Part shown: in pieces, positions 1 through 4,379 of the stretch
Numbering within the stretch: position 1 is the stretch's first letter
Layout of the letters: every line of letters starts with the position of its first letter
Translations under genes and position numbers: made by a program
NCBI GenBank assembly: GCA_937928015.1
Contig: CALFXA010000218.1
Location: forward strand, 1-5,102
Direction of reading: 5' to 3'
DNA length: 5,102 nt
Origin: an uncultured Anaerolineales bacterium
Lineage (GTDB): Bacteria > Chloroflexota > Anaerolineae > Anaerolineales > Villigracilaceae
The notes under the pieces: generated by a model
The model's input: the letters and a program-made list of their open reading frames with translations, nothing else
Databases searched by the model: none
Told to the model about the DNA's origin: nothing

Positions 1-47
1 GACCACCGAGATCTACACTCTTTCCCTACACGACGCTCTTCCGATCT
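1..47 (+). other. Illumina TruSeq universal adapter remnant (artefact)
   Basis: These 47 bases match the 3' portion of the 58-base TruSeq universal adapter, ending in its diagnostic CGCTCTTCCGATCT at 34-47. The match is from memory and is exact over the whole stretch. It is untrimmed library sequence at a contig end, not genomic DNA. The genome begins at 48, and the gene there is truncated because the contig stops, not because it is a natural pseudogene. Confidence 0.97.
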
Positions 48-119
48 CACCAGGGGGCCGCTGCCCGTCACCTCGTAGGCGATCTGTCCGTTCTGTTGAG
101 AGAGGAAGTGGATTGTCAT
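48..119 (-). CDS. Alpha/beta-hydrolase-like protein, N-terminal fragment (cut by contig end)
   Basis: Reading the minus strand from the ATG at 119-117 gives 24 codons before the adapter. The peptide starts MTIHFLSQQNGQ and continues IAYEVTGSGPLV. A short strand, then G-x-IAYE-x-x-G-x-GPLV, is the usual opening of alpha/beta-hydrolase-fold proteins, where the next strand normally leads to the HG/PG oxyanion-hole loop. That loop, the nucleophile elbow and the catalytic triad are all outside the window, so neither substrate nor catalytic competence can be judged. The start is supported by a Shine-Dalgarno AAGGA at 133-129, about 9 bases from the ATG, and by a well-formed promoter further upstream. 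The gene is divergent from everything else here. Family assignment rests on 24 residues and is moderate; that this is a real gene start is more certain. Confidence 0.72.
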
Positions 120-149
120 GGGATTATTTCCTTAACTAAATATATTATT

Positions 150-178
150 ATAATAACTAATATAGTTAGTTTTGTCAA
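150..178 (-). promoter_or_regulatory. Sigma70-type promoter of the hydrolase-like gene
   Basis: On the minus strand there is a perfect -35 box TTGACA (178-173), a 17-base spacer and a -10 box TATTAT (155-150, five of six matches). Transcription would start near 143, giving a leader of about 24 bases that contains the AAGGA ribosome binding site. A second TATAAT at 152-147 has a 20-base spacer and is less likely to be the one used. The region is much richer in A+T than the surrounding sequence. Confidence 0.7.
154..168. promoter_or_regulatory. Palindromic operator candidate TAACTA-ATA-TAGTTA
   Basis: A perfect 6+6 inverted repeat with a 3-base centre lies between the -35 and -10 boxes of the minus-strand promoter, where a bound repressor would block RNA polymerase. 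The half-site TAACTA recurs at 133-138, exactly 21 bases (two helical turns) away, downstream of the -10 box. The size and symmetry fit dimeric TetR- or MarR-type repressors. No regulator gene is visible here, so the family is inferred. The A+T-rich context makes chance palindromes more likely than usual. Confidence 0.5.
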
Positions 179-183
179 GGAGG

Positions 184-192
184 TGCTATACT
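184..192 (+). promoter_or_regulatory. Possible extended -10 promoter for the membrane protein gene
   Basis: TG-C-TATACT fits an extended -10 element (TGnTATAAT with one mismatch). No good -35 box lies 16-18 bases upstream. If used, transcription would begin near 199, almost at the first base of the hairpin at 197-238, so that hairpin would form the extreme 5' end of the transcript for the gene at 395. Weak evidence, based on the motif alone. Confidence 0.35.
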
Positions 193-196
193 GTCC

Positions 197-243
197 AGAC
201 CTCCGAAGCGCCAAAGAGCGGCGAGACTTCGGAGGTCTTTTTC
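197..243 (+). terminator. Hairpin plus T-run of copy A: terminator or leader attenuator
   Basis: A perfect 12-bp stem (AGACCTCCGAAG with CTTCGGAGGTCT) is followed by five T residues at 238-242, the form of an intrinsic terminator for plus-strand transcription. No plus-strand gene lies upstream; the preceding gene is divergent and starts at 119. It therefore has no obvious transcript to end, unless it acts on the leader of the gene at 395 or arrived as part of the repeat. Confidence 0.6.
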
Positions 244-303
244 TGGAGTAGAATCTCTTATGAGAAAAGCGAATCTTATCGGTTAGAGTAAATGACTCGA
301 ACG
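197..303 (+). repeat. Dispersed intergenic element, copy A (hairpin + 14-mer + tail)
   Basis: This copy has a 12-bp hairpin (arms 197-208 and 227-238), a T-run, the conserved 14-mer TGGAGTAGAATCTC (244-257), and a tail to about 303. The tail is roughly 80% identical to copy B at 803-845; shared blocks include AAAAGCG, TCTTAT, GGTT, AAAT and CGAACG. A 3-base gap separates A and B just after the 14-mer. The 18-base loop (209-226) differs from copy B at one position and can form an inner CGCC/GGCG stem (209-212 with 220-223). Similarity beyond 303 is doubtful. Bases 304-381 show nothing I can name. Confidence 0.8.
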
Positions 304-394
304 GTCATCGCAGGGATTGGGTGAATAGGTGTCGCGGCAATCTATGTCTGCAAGGATGGATCTGTCAGGTCTGGGCAGATAGAGGAGTATAAAA

Positions 395-715
395 ATGAAA
401 AACAATATTCTTGTCGGCCTTTTCCTCGGGGTTGCAGCAGGCGTGCTGGATGTCATACCCATGCTTTTGCAGGGCTTGTCATGGGACGCCAACCTGTCGG
501 CTTTCTTCCTGTGGGTCGTATCGGGGTTCATGCTGGCAACCTCGAACTTGAAACTCCAGCCGATCCTGAAGGGAATAGCCATTCCCTTTATTTGCCTGTT
601 GCCCAGCACATTCATTATCGGGTGGAACAATCCATTTTCGTTGCTCCCCATCGGCGGGATGACGCTTATCCTTGGGGCGCTGCTTGGTTTTACCTACAAT
701 AAGATGGCAAGATAA
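395..715 (+). CDS. Small four-helix integral membrane protein, function unknown
   Basis: This 106-aa protein is almost entirely hydrophobic, with about four predicted transmembrane segments: residues 4-26, 32-50, 57-77 and 79-101. It begins MKNN and ends in the basic tail NKMAR. Distinctive stretches are LDVIPMLLQGLSWDAN (about residues 18-33), covering the end of helix 1 and the following loop, and the Gly-rich helix 4 around MTLILGALLGF. I recall similar small membrane proteins of unknown function in other bacteria but cannot name a family with certainty. The start is well supported: GAGGAG at 382-387 lies 7 bases before the ATG. It sits between repeat copies A and B, is probably monocistronic, and shows no signal peptide or catalytic motif. 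Ion or small-solute handling is possible but unsupported. Confidence 0.85.
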   Translation: MKNNILVGLFLGVAAGVLDVIPMLLQGLSWDANLSAFFLWVVSGFMLATSNLKLQPILKGIAIPFICLLPSTFIIGWNNPFSLLPIGGMTLILGALLGFTYNKMAR

Positions 716-736
716 CTCAAGTTGTTGCGACCTGCC

Positions 737-788
737 AGGCTCCCGAAGCGCCAAAGAACGGCGAGACTTCGGGGGCCTTTTTTCATTC
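737..788 (+). terminator. Intrinsic terminator after the membrane protein gene (hairpin of copy B)
   Basis: A 12-bp stem (737-748 with 767-778, one T·G wobble) has an 18-base loop with an inner CGCC/GGCG stem (749-752 with 760-763). A run of six T residues follows (778-783). It begins 21 bases after the stop at 713-715 and fits a Rho-independent terminator for that gene. It also forms the first part of repeat copy B upstream of the glycosyltransferase gene. Confidence 0.75.
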
Positions 789-874
789 TGGAGTAGAATC
801 TCCTCGAAAAGCGCGTCTTATTGGTTGGAGGAAATCGCCCGAACGAAGAACATTCGCACGACAAGGCTGAACCC
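737..874 (+). repeat. Dispersed intergenic element, copy B (longest copy)
   Basis: Copy B contains the hairpin, the 14-mer TGGAGTAGAATCTC (789-802), the tail shared with copy A (803-845), and an end segment GACAAGGCTGAACCC (860-874) that matches copy C at 12 of 15 positions. It stops exactly at the ATG of the glycosyltransferase gene. The spacer between the hairpin and the 14-mer is 10 bases here, against 5 in copies A and C, so the copies are not kept in a common reading frame. This argues for a non-coding element. Confidence 0.78.
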
Positions 875-2548
875 ATGAACGAAGAACTGGACATCGAAGA
901 TGTAGCACCAGGGCTGGTGCTCTTTTTTACCCTGGCGGGGGGCGTGCTGCGGTTGTTGCTGCTCAACAGCAAGAGCATGTGGCTGGACGAGACCTTCAGC
1001 GTATGGATGGCGGGCCACAGTCTCCCCGACATGCTGCACTGGATCGTCCAGATCGACCAGCATCCGCCTTTGTATTACGGGCTGCTGCACTACTGGATGA
1101 TGTTCACGGGCGATACCCCCCGCGACGTGCGCCTGTTGTCCGTGCTCTTTGGGACGGCAACTATCCCAGTGATGTACTGGATCGGTAAACGCATCGCGGG
1201 GCAGGTGGCGGGCCTGGCGGCAGCCATGTTCATGGCGTTGTCACTGTTCAACGTCTTCTACGCCCAGGAGGCGCGCATGTACACCCTCCTGACCTTCAAC
1301 GCATCCCTGGCGATCTATGCGCTGGTCAGGCTGTTGACGGACCCCCGCTCCGCCCGACCGATTGGGAGTCAGTTTTGGGATGCCCTGCGCCCCGGGCGGA
1401 CGCCTGTCTCCATGGAGCCAGCACCCAAAAAGGAATTCAGCTATCGCGATGAATCCACCCAAACGGGCTGGCGGAGCTGGCTCCGCTGGTCTTCCGTCCA
1501 GGCCGTCGAAACGGACCTGGCCTGGGTCGGGTTCATCCTCTTCTCCGCCCTGACCCTGCTCACGCACAACACGGCCGTCCTGTTTTGGTTCACCGTCAAT
1601 GTCTTCGTCCTCGGCTTGATGCTGTTCCAGCAACTGAGGAAATCGGGGCTGCAGCCCGCCTTCCAGGCTCCCTCCTTCTGGAACTGGGTCAAGGCCCAGG
1701 TCGGCATCTTCCTTTTGTGGAGTCCGTGGCTGTCCGCTTTCCTCCAGCAGGCCAGGCGGGTCGATCAGCAATTTTGGATTCCCAGCCCCACCTGGGACGC
1801 CGTCCTGCAGACGCTCAAGACCTTCTTGAACGACTCCACGCCCAATCGGCAGGGCATGTCGGACATGGTGCTGATCGTGTACGTGTTGATCCTCCTTTTG
1901 GGGTTGTGGCATTTCCGCAAGAAACTTTCACAATTCCTGTTTCTGGCCGTCCTGTTTATCCTGCCCTTCGCGGCCGAGCTGCTGATCAGCCTGCGCCGAC
2001 CGATCTACTCCGACCGCACCTTGATCTGGACCACGATTCCGCTCTTCCTGGTGTTGGCGGCAGGCATCACGCAGCTCAAGTTCCGCCCCGTGATCCTCGT
2101 GACGCTGATCAGCCTGGGCGCCCTGAACCTGTTTTCGGACGGCGATTATTTCAGGTTCTATCAAAAAGAGGATTGGGACACGCCCGCGGGCTACGTCGCC
2201 AATTTCGCCGAAAAAGATGACCTGGTCCTGTTCAACTCCAACTTTGTGGTGGTCTCGTTCGACTATTATTTCAAACCCTACAAGGAGAAGTACTCCATCC
2301 AGGTGGTGGAGCGCGGCCTTCCCCTGGACCTGTACACAGACGGCGTGTTGGAACCCAAGATGACCAGGGACGACGTGCCTGCATTGCTCGCCTTGATCCA
2401 GGGCCACAAACGGGTCTGGCTGGTCTACAGTCATGACTGGTACACCGATCCGCAGGGGCTGATTCCCCAGGCGCTGGCCTCACAGATGAAGGTGACCCGC
2501 GAACGCGAGTTTTACGGCGGCAGGGTTATATTGTACGAAGCGCCGTAA
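875..2548 (+). CDS. GT-C glycosyltransferase, PMT_2/ArnT-like (GT39/GT83-type) membrane protein
   Basis: This 557-aa multi-pass membrane enzyme probably moves a sugar from a polyprenyl-phosphate donor to a lipid or protein on the outer face of the membrane. Visible landmarks (residues from the ATG at 875): helix 1 at about 12-31; the first outer loop with WLDE, whose D38/E39 is the acidic pair typical of the superfamily; HPPLYY at 63-68; LLSVLFGTATIP at 87-98; QEARMY at 131-136; HNTA at 231-234; WSPWL at 282-286; FWIPSPTW at 300-307. About 138 C-terminal residues (from 420) form a soluble, presumably extracytoplasmic, domain. A hydrophilic stretch of about 60 residues at 155-214 separates helices and looks like an insertion. 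An in-frame TTG at 821 would add 18 residues, but that segment is repeat copy B and lacks a ribosome binding site, so the ATG at 875 (weak AAGG at 863-866) is preferred. Acceptor and sugar are unknown; no glycan cluster surrounds it. Confidence 0.9.
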   Translation: MNEELDIEDVAPGLVLFFTLAGGVLRLLLLNSKSMWLDETFSVWMAGHSLPDMLHWIVQIDQHPPLYYGLLHYWMMFTGDTPRDVRLLSVLFGTATIPVMYWIGKRIAGQVAGLAAAMFMALSLFNVFYAQEARMYTLLTFNASLAIYALVRLLTDPRSARPIGSQFWDALRPGRTPVSMEPAPKKEFSYRDESTQTGWRSWLRWSSVQAVETDLAWVGFILFSALTLLTHNTAVLFWFTVNVFVLGLMLFQQLRKSGLQPAFQAPSFWNWVKAQVGIFLLWSPWLSAFLQQARRVDQQFWIPSPTWDAVLQTLKTFLNDSTPNRQGMSDMVLIVYVLILLLGLWHFRKKLSQFLFLAVLFILPFAAELLISLRRPIYSDRTLIWTTIPLFLVLAAGITQLKFRPVILVTLISLGALNLFSDGDYFRFYQKEDWDTPAGYVANFAEKDDLVLFNSNFVVVSFDYYFKPYKEKYSIQVVERGLPLDLYTDGVLEPKMTRDDVPALLALIQGHKRVWLVYSHDWYTDPQGLIPQALASQMKVTREREFYGGRVILYEAP

Positions 2549-2550
2549 TT

Positions 2551-2569
2551 AAAGACCTCCAAGGTCTTT
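2551..2569 (+). terminator. Short hairpin AAAGACCT/AGGTCTTT after the glycosyltransferase gene
   Basis: A perfect 8-bp stem with a 3-base loop starts 2 bases after the stop codon TAA (2546-2548). Its 5' half AGACCTCC and 3' half AGGTCTTT are the outer ends of the copy A hairpin, so it could be a collapsed relative of that family lacking the GAAG...CTTCGG core and the 14-mer. The following tract (TTTCTAT) is a poor U-run, so any terminator function is weak. The 3' arm contains AAGGT, the only Shine-Dalgarno-like sequence near the next start codon. Confidence 0.5.
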
Positions 2570-2576
2570 CTATAGC

Positions 2577-2951
2577 ATGATGCAGAATATGAATCCCGAC
2601 AACCCCGTCATCCAGCTTTGTTTGCAGGGAACGCAGGCTGAATTGTTGAAGCAGATCGAGCAGGCTCGGTCTTTCTATCAACAGGCCTGGCAGGCGGCGC
2701 AGGATGACTACGAAGCCTGCATCGCTGCCCATTACATGGCGCGTCATCAGGACGATCCGCGCGAAAGGCTGTATTGGAATCAGGTCGCGCTGGACAGGGC
2801 AAACGCGGTGACGGATCACAGCGTCAAGGAATTTTATCCATCCCTTTTCCTGAATATGGGCCACTCTTATGAATTGCTGGGCAATGGCGATGAAGCCAGA
2901 CGCTACTACGACCTGGCTGCCGAATTGGGAGTCATTCATCAGGCGGAGTAG
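2577..2951 (+). CDS. Short tetratricopeptide-repeat-like helical protein
   Basis: This 124-aa cytoplasmic protein has no signal peptide or membrane segment and is predicted to be all alpha-helical. Residues 20-42 (AELLKQIEQARSFYQQAWQA) and 86-118 fit TPR units. The second unit is clearest, with N93-M-G-H-S-Y98, L100-L-G102, E106-A-R-R-Y-Y, A114-A and L117-G118 matching the TPR pattern. Between them, DDYEACIAAHYMAR (43-56) and a helix at 62-76 form a middle hairpin. Such proteins usually scaffold protein-protein contacts; no partner is evident. The start is uncertain: ATG occurs at 2577, 2580 and 2589, and the only upstream purine-rich site (AAGGT, 2561-2565) is 11 bases away inside a hairpin. 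Hairpins flank the gene on both sides, suggesting its own transcription unit or weak read-through from the glycosyltransferase gene. Confidence 0.85.
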   Translation: MMQNMNPDNPVIQLCLQGTQAELLKQIEQARSFYQQAWQAAQDDYEACIAAHYMARHQDDPRERLYWNQVALDRANAVTDHSVKEFYPSLFLNMGHSYELLGNGDEARRYYDLAAELGVIHQAE

Positions 2952-2981
2952 GAAAATAACCATGGCGACAATAATGAACGC

Positions 2982-3017
2982 GACCTCCGAAGTCTCTGAG
3001 ACTTCGGAGGTCTCTTT
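2982..3017 (+). terminator. Perfect 31-base palindromic hairpin between the TPR and thiolase genes (copy C)
   Basis: Arms 2982-2996 and 2998-3012 are exact reverse complements around a single central T. In practice the RNA would form about 14 bp with a 3-base loop. TCTCTTT follows, a modest U-tract. It lies 30 bases after the TPR stop at 2949-2951, so it can act as that gene's terminator, and it is symmetric enough to act in both directions. The arm core GACCTCCGAAG is shared with copy A. Confidence 0.7.
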
Positions 3018-3051
3018 ATGGAGTAGAATCTCCTGTGACAACTTTGAACCC
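2982..3051 (+). repeat. Dispersed intergenic element, copy C (internally shortened)
   Basis: After the hairpin comes the identical 14-mer TGGAGTAGAATCTC (3019-3032). The AAAAGCG...CGAACG tail of copies A and B is absent. The end segment GACAACTTTGAACCC (3037-3051) matches the end of copy B (860-874) at 12 of 15 positions. Copy C therefore looks like copy B with the middle removed. Three bases later comes the GGAG ribosome binding site (3054-3057) of the thiolase gene. Confidence 0.7.
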
Positions 3052-3062
3052 ACGGAGACTCT

Positions 3063-4274
3063 ATGTCCACACCTGTGATCGTCGACGCCATCCGCACGCC
3101 CGTTGGAGCGCTGGGGGGCATCCTTGCTTCGGTCCGCCCGGATGATATGGCGGCGCTTGTTATCAAGGAAATCATCAAACGCAATAAGTTCGACCCCGCC
3201 CTGGTTGAGGAAGTCTTCTTCGGCTGCGCCAACCAGGCGGGCGAGGACAACCGCAATGTGGCGCGCATGGCCGCGTTACTGGCGGGACTTCCGCTTGAGG
3301 TGGGCGGCGTGACGGTCAACCGTCTATGCGCCTCGGGGCTGAACGCCGTCAACCAGGCGGCGCGCGCCATCAAGGCGGGCGAGGGCGACGTGTACATCGC
3401 GGGCGGGGCCGAGTCGATGTCTCGGGCGCCGTACTCGCTCCCCAAAGCGGAATCAGGCTACGCCTTCGGCAATCTCACCGCATACGACACCGCTCTTGGC
3501 TGGCGTTATCCCAATCCCAAGATGAAAGAAATGTACGGCACCGACGCGATGGGCGAGACCGCCGAGAACATCGCCGCTGAGCGCCCGCACCTGACACGTG
3601 AGTTACAGGATGCCTTCGCGGTCCGCTCGCATCAACGCGCGATTGCCGCGCAGGACAGCGGCCGCTTCAAACAGGAGATCATGCCCGTCTCCATCCCCCA
3701 GAAAAAAGGCGACCCGAAACTGGTCGATACCGATGAACGTCCGCGCCGTGACACGACGATGGAATCGCTGGCTAGGCTCAAGCCCGCCTTCAAAAAGGAC
3801 GGGGGAACCGTTACGGCGGGAAATTCGTCTGGACTCAACGACGGCGCCGCCGCGTTGTTGATGATGAGCGAAGAGAAAGCCGCCGCGCTAGGTCTCAAAC
3901 CGCTGGCACGTGTGGTGGCTTCCGCCGCCGCAGGCGTCCCGCCGCGGGTCATGGGCGTTGGTCCCGTGCCCGCCACGCAGAAAGCGCTGACCCGCGCTGG
4001 ACTCAAGATGCAAGACATCGGCCTGGTCGAGTTGAACGAGGCCTTCGCCGTGCAGTCCCTGGCCGTGATCGAAGACCTGGGCATCGACCCCGAGATCGTC
4101 AACGTCAACGGTGGCGCGATTGCCATTGGCCATCCGCTTGGATGCTCGGGTGCGCGCCTGGTCACCACGCTGGTGCACGAGATGCGCCTGCGCGGGGACG
4201 TCAAATACGGATTGGCCACGCTGTGCGTCGGCGTCGGCCAGGGCGAGGCCACCATGCTGGAGTGGCTCGGATAA
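3063..4274 (+). CDS. Thiolase (acetyl-CoA C-acyltransferase family, 3-oxoadipyl-CoA-thiolase-like)
   Basis: This 403-aa cytosolic enzyme has the full length of the degradative/biosynthetic thiolase family, which cleaves 3-oxoacyl-CoA with CoA or condenses two acyl-CoAs. It opens with [15 protein letters not shown]. The nucleophilic Cys89 lies in [22 protein letters not shown] and the MGETAEN segment follow; Asn325 is in NEAFAVQ; His357 is in [14 protein letters not shown]; the acid/base Cys388 is in CVGVGQG near the C-terminus. All expected catalytic residues are present, so it should be active. The segment [10 protein letters not shown] and the CVGVGQG variant (rather than CIGGGQG) resemble PcaF/PaaJ 3-oxoadipyl-CoA thiolases. 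Chloroflexota paralogues vary, so the substrate stays open between fatty-acid, acetoacetyl-CoA and aromatic-degradation intermediates. No enoyl-CoA hydratase or hydroxyacyl-CoA dehydrogenase is adjacent. The start is supported by GGAG at 3054-3057, five bases upstream. Confidence 0.95.
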   Translation: MSTPVIVDAIRTPVGALGGILASVRPDDMAALVIKEIIKRNKFDPALVEEVFFGCANQAGEDNRNVARMAALLAGLPLEVGGVTVNRLCASGLNAVNQAARAIKAGEGDVYIAGGAESMSRAPYSLPKAESGYAFGNLTAYDTALGWRYPNPKMKEMYGTDAMGETAENIAAERPHLTRELQDAFAVRSHQRAIAAQDSGRFKQEIMPVSIPQKKGDPKLVDTDERPRRDTTMESLARLKPAFKKDGGTVTAGNSSGLNDGAAALLMMSEEKAAALGLKPLARVVASAAAGVPPRVMGVGPVPATQKALTRAGLKMQDIGLVELNEAFAVQSLAVIEDLGIDPEIVNVNGGAIAIGHPLGCSGARLVTTLVHEMRLRGDVKYGLATLCVGVGQGEATMLEWLG

Positions 4275-4298
4275 GGTCCGCGCCCATCTCATACCCAT

Positions 4299-4362
4299 AA
4301 CGCAAAGGCGCGACGATGCAAAGAATGAATTCTTGCATCCTGCGGCTTTGCGTTGTTTTTTT
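4299..4362 (+). terminator. Strong intrinsic terminator after the thiolase gene
   Basis: The outer stem AACGCAAAG (4299-4307) pairs perfectly with CTTTGCGTT (4346-4354). An inner stem pairs GATGCAA (4315-4321) with TTGCATC (4333-4339) and continues through GAA/TTC after one bulged A. Seven T residues follow at 4356-4362. It lies 24 bases after the thiolase stop, is unrelated in sequence to the CTCCGAAG hairpins, and makes co-transcription with the downstream lipoprotein gene unlikely. The U-run ends 3 bases before the AAAGGAG ribosome binding site of that gene, so a promoter for it would have to overlap the terminator or rely on read-through. Confidence 0.88.
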
Positions 4363-4379
4363 GCCAAAGGAGTACATCC

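Noticed and set aside
292..308. ATGAC/GTCAT stem with a 7-base loop, tRNA-arm-like
   Set aside because: There is no acceptor stem or other arms around it. It lies in the repeat tail and is not conserved as a stem in copy B.
283..651. Minus-strand frame opposite the small membrane protein gene
   Set aside because: Its composition is irregular and it has no clear ribosome binding site; it is the shadow of a gene with good start signals on the other strand.
821..874. N-terminal extension of the glycosyltransferase from a TTG at 821
   Set aside because: The segment is part of repeat copy B and similar to non-coding copy A, has no ribosome binding site, and adds a polar stretch unusual for this family. 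The ATG at 875 fits better.
672..878. Plus-strand frame across copy B giving FWSRIS...
   Set aside because: The same words appear in copies A and C, but hairpin-to-14-mer spacing differs by 5 bases between copies and copy A has a stop at 289-291. Conservation is at the nucleotide level, not in a reading frame.
1241..1912. Long minus-strand frame inside the glycosyltransferase gene
   Set aside because: A low-complexity Gln/Gly/Pro/Glu-rich translation, typical of antisense reading of a G+C-rich gene.
197..3051. CRISPR array or integron attC sites
   Set aside because: The three repeats are far apart, lie between unrelated genes and lack regular spacers. No cas or integrase gene and no attC core sites are visible.
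2962..3078. 38-codon frame (MATIMNATSEVS...) across the copy C palindrome, with a fair upstream AGGA
   Set aside because: The SEVS-ET-SEVS repeat is just the palindrome translated, the frame overlaps the thiolase start by 16 bases, and it is not kept in the other copies. A leader peptide is not excluded but is unsupported.
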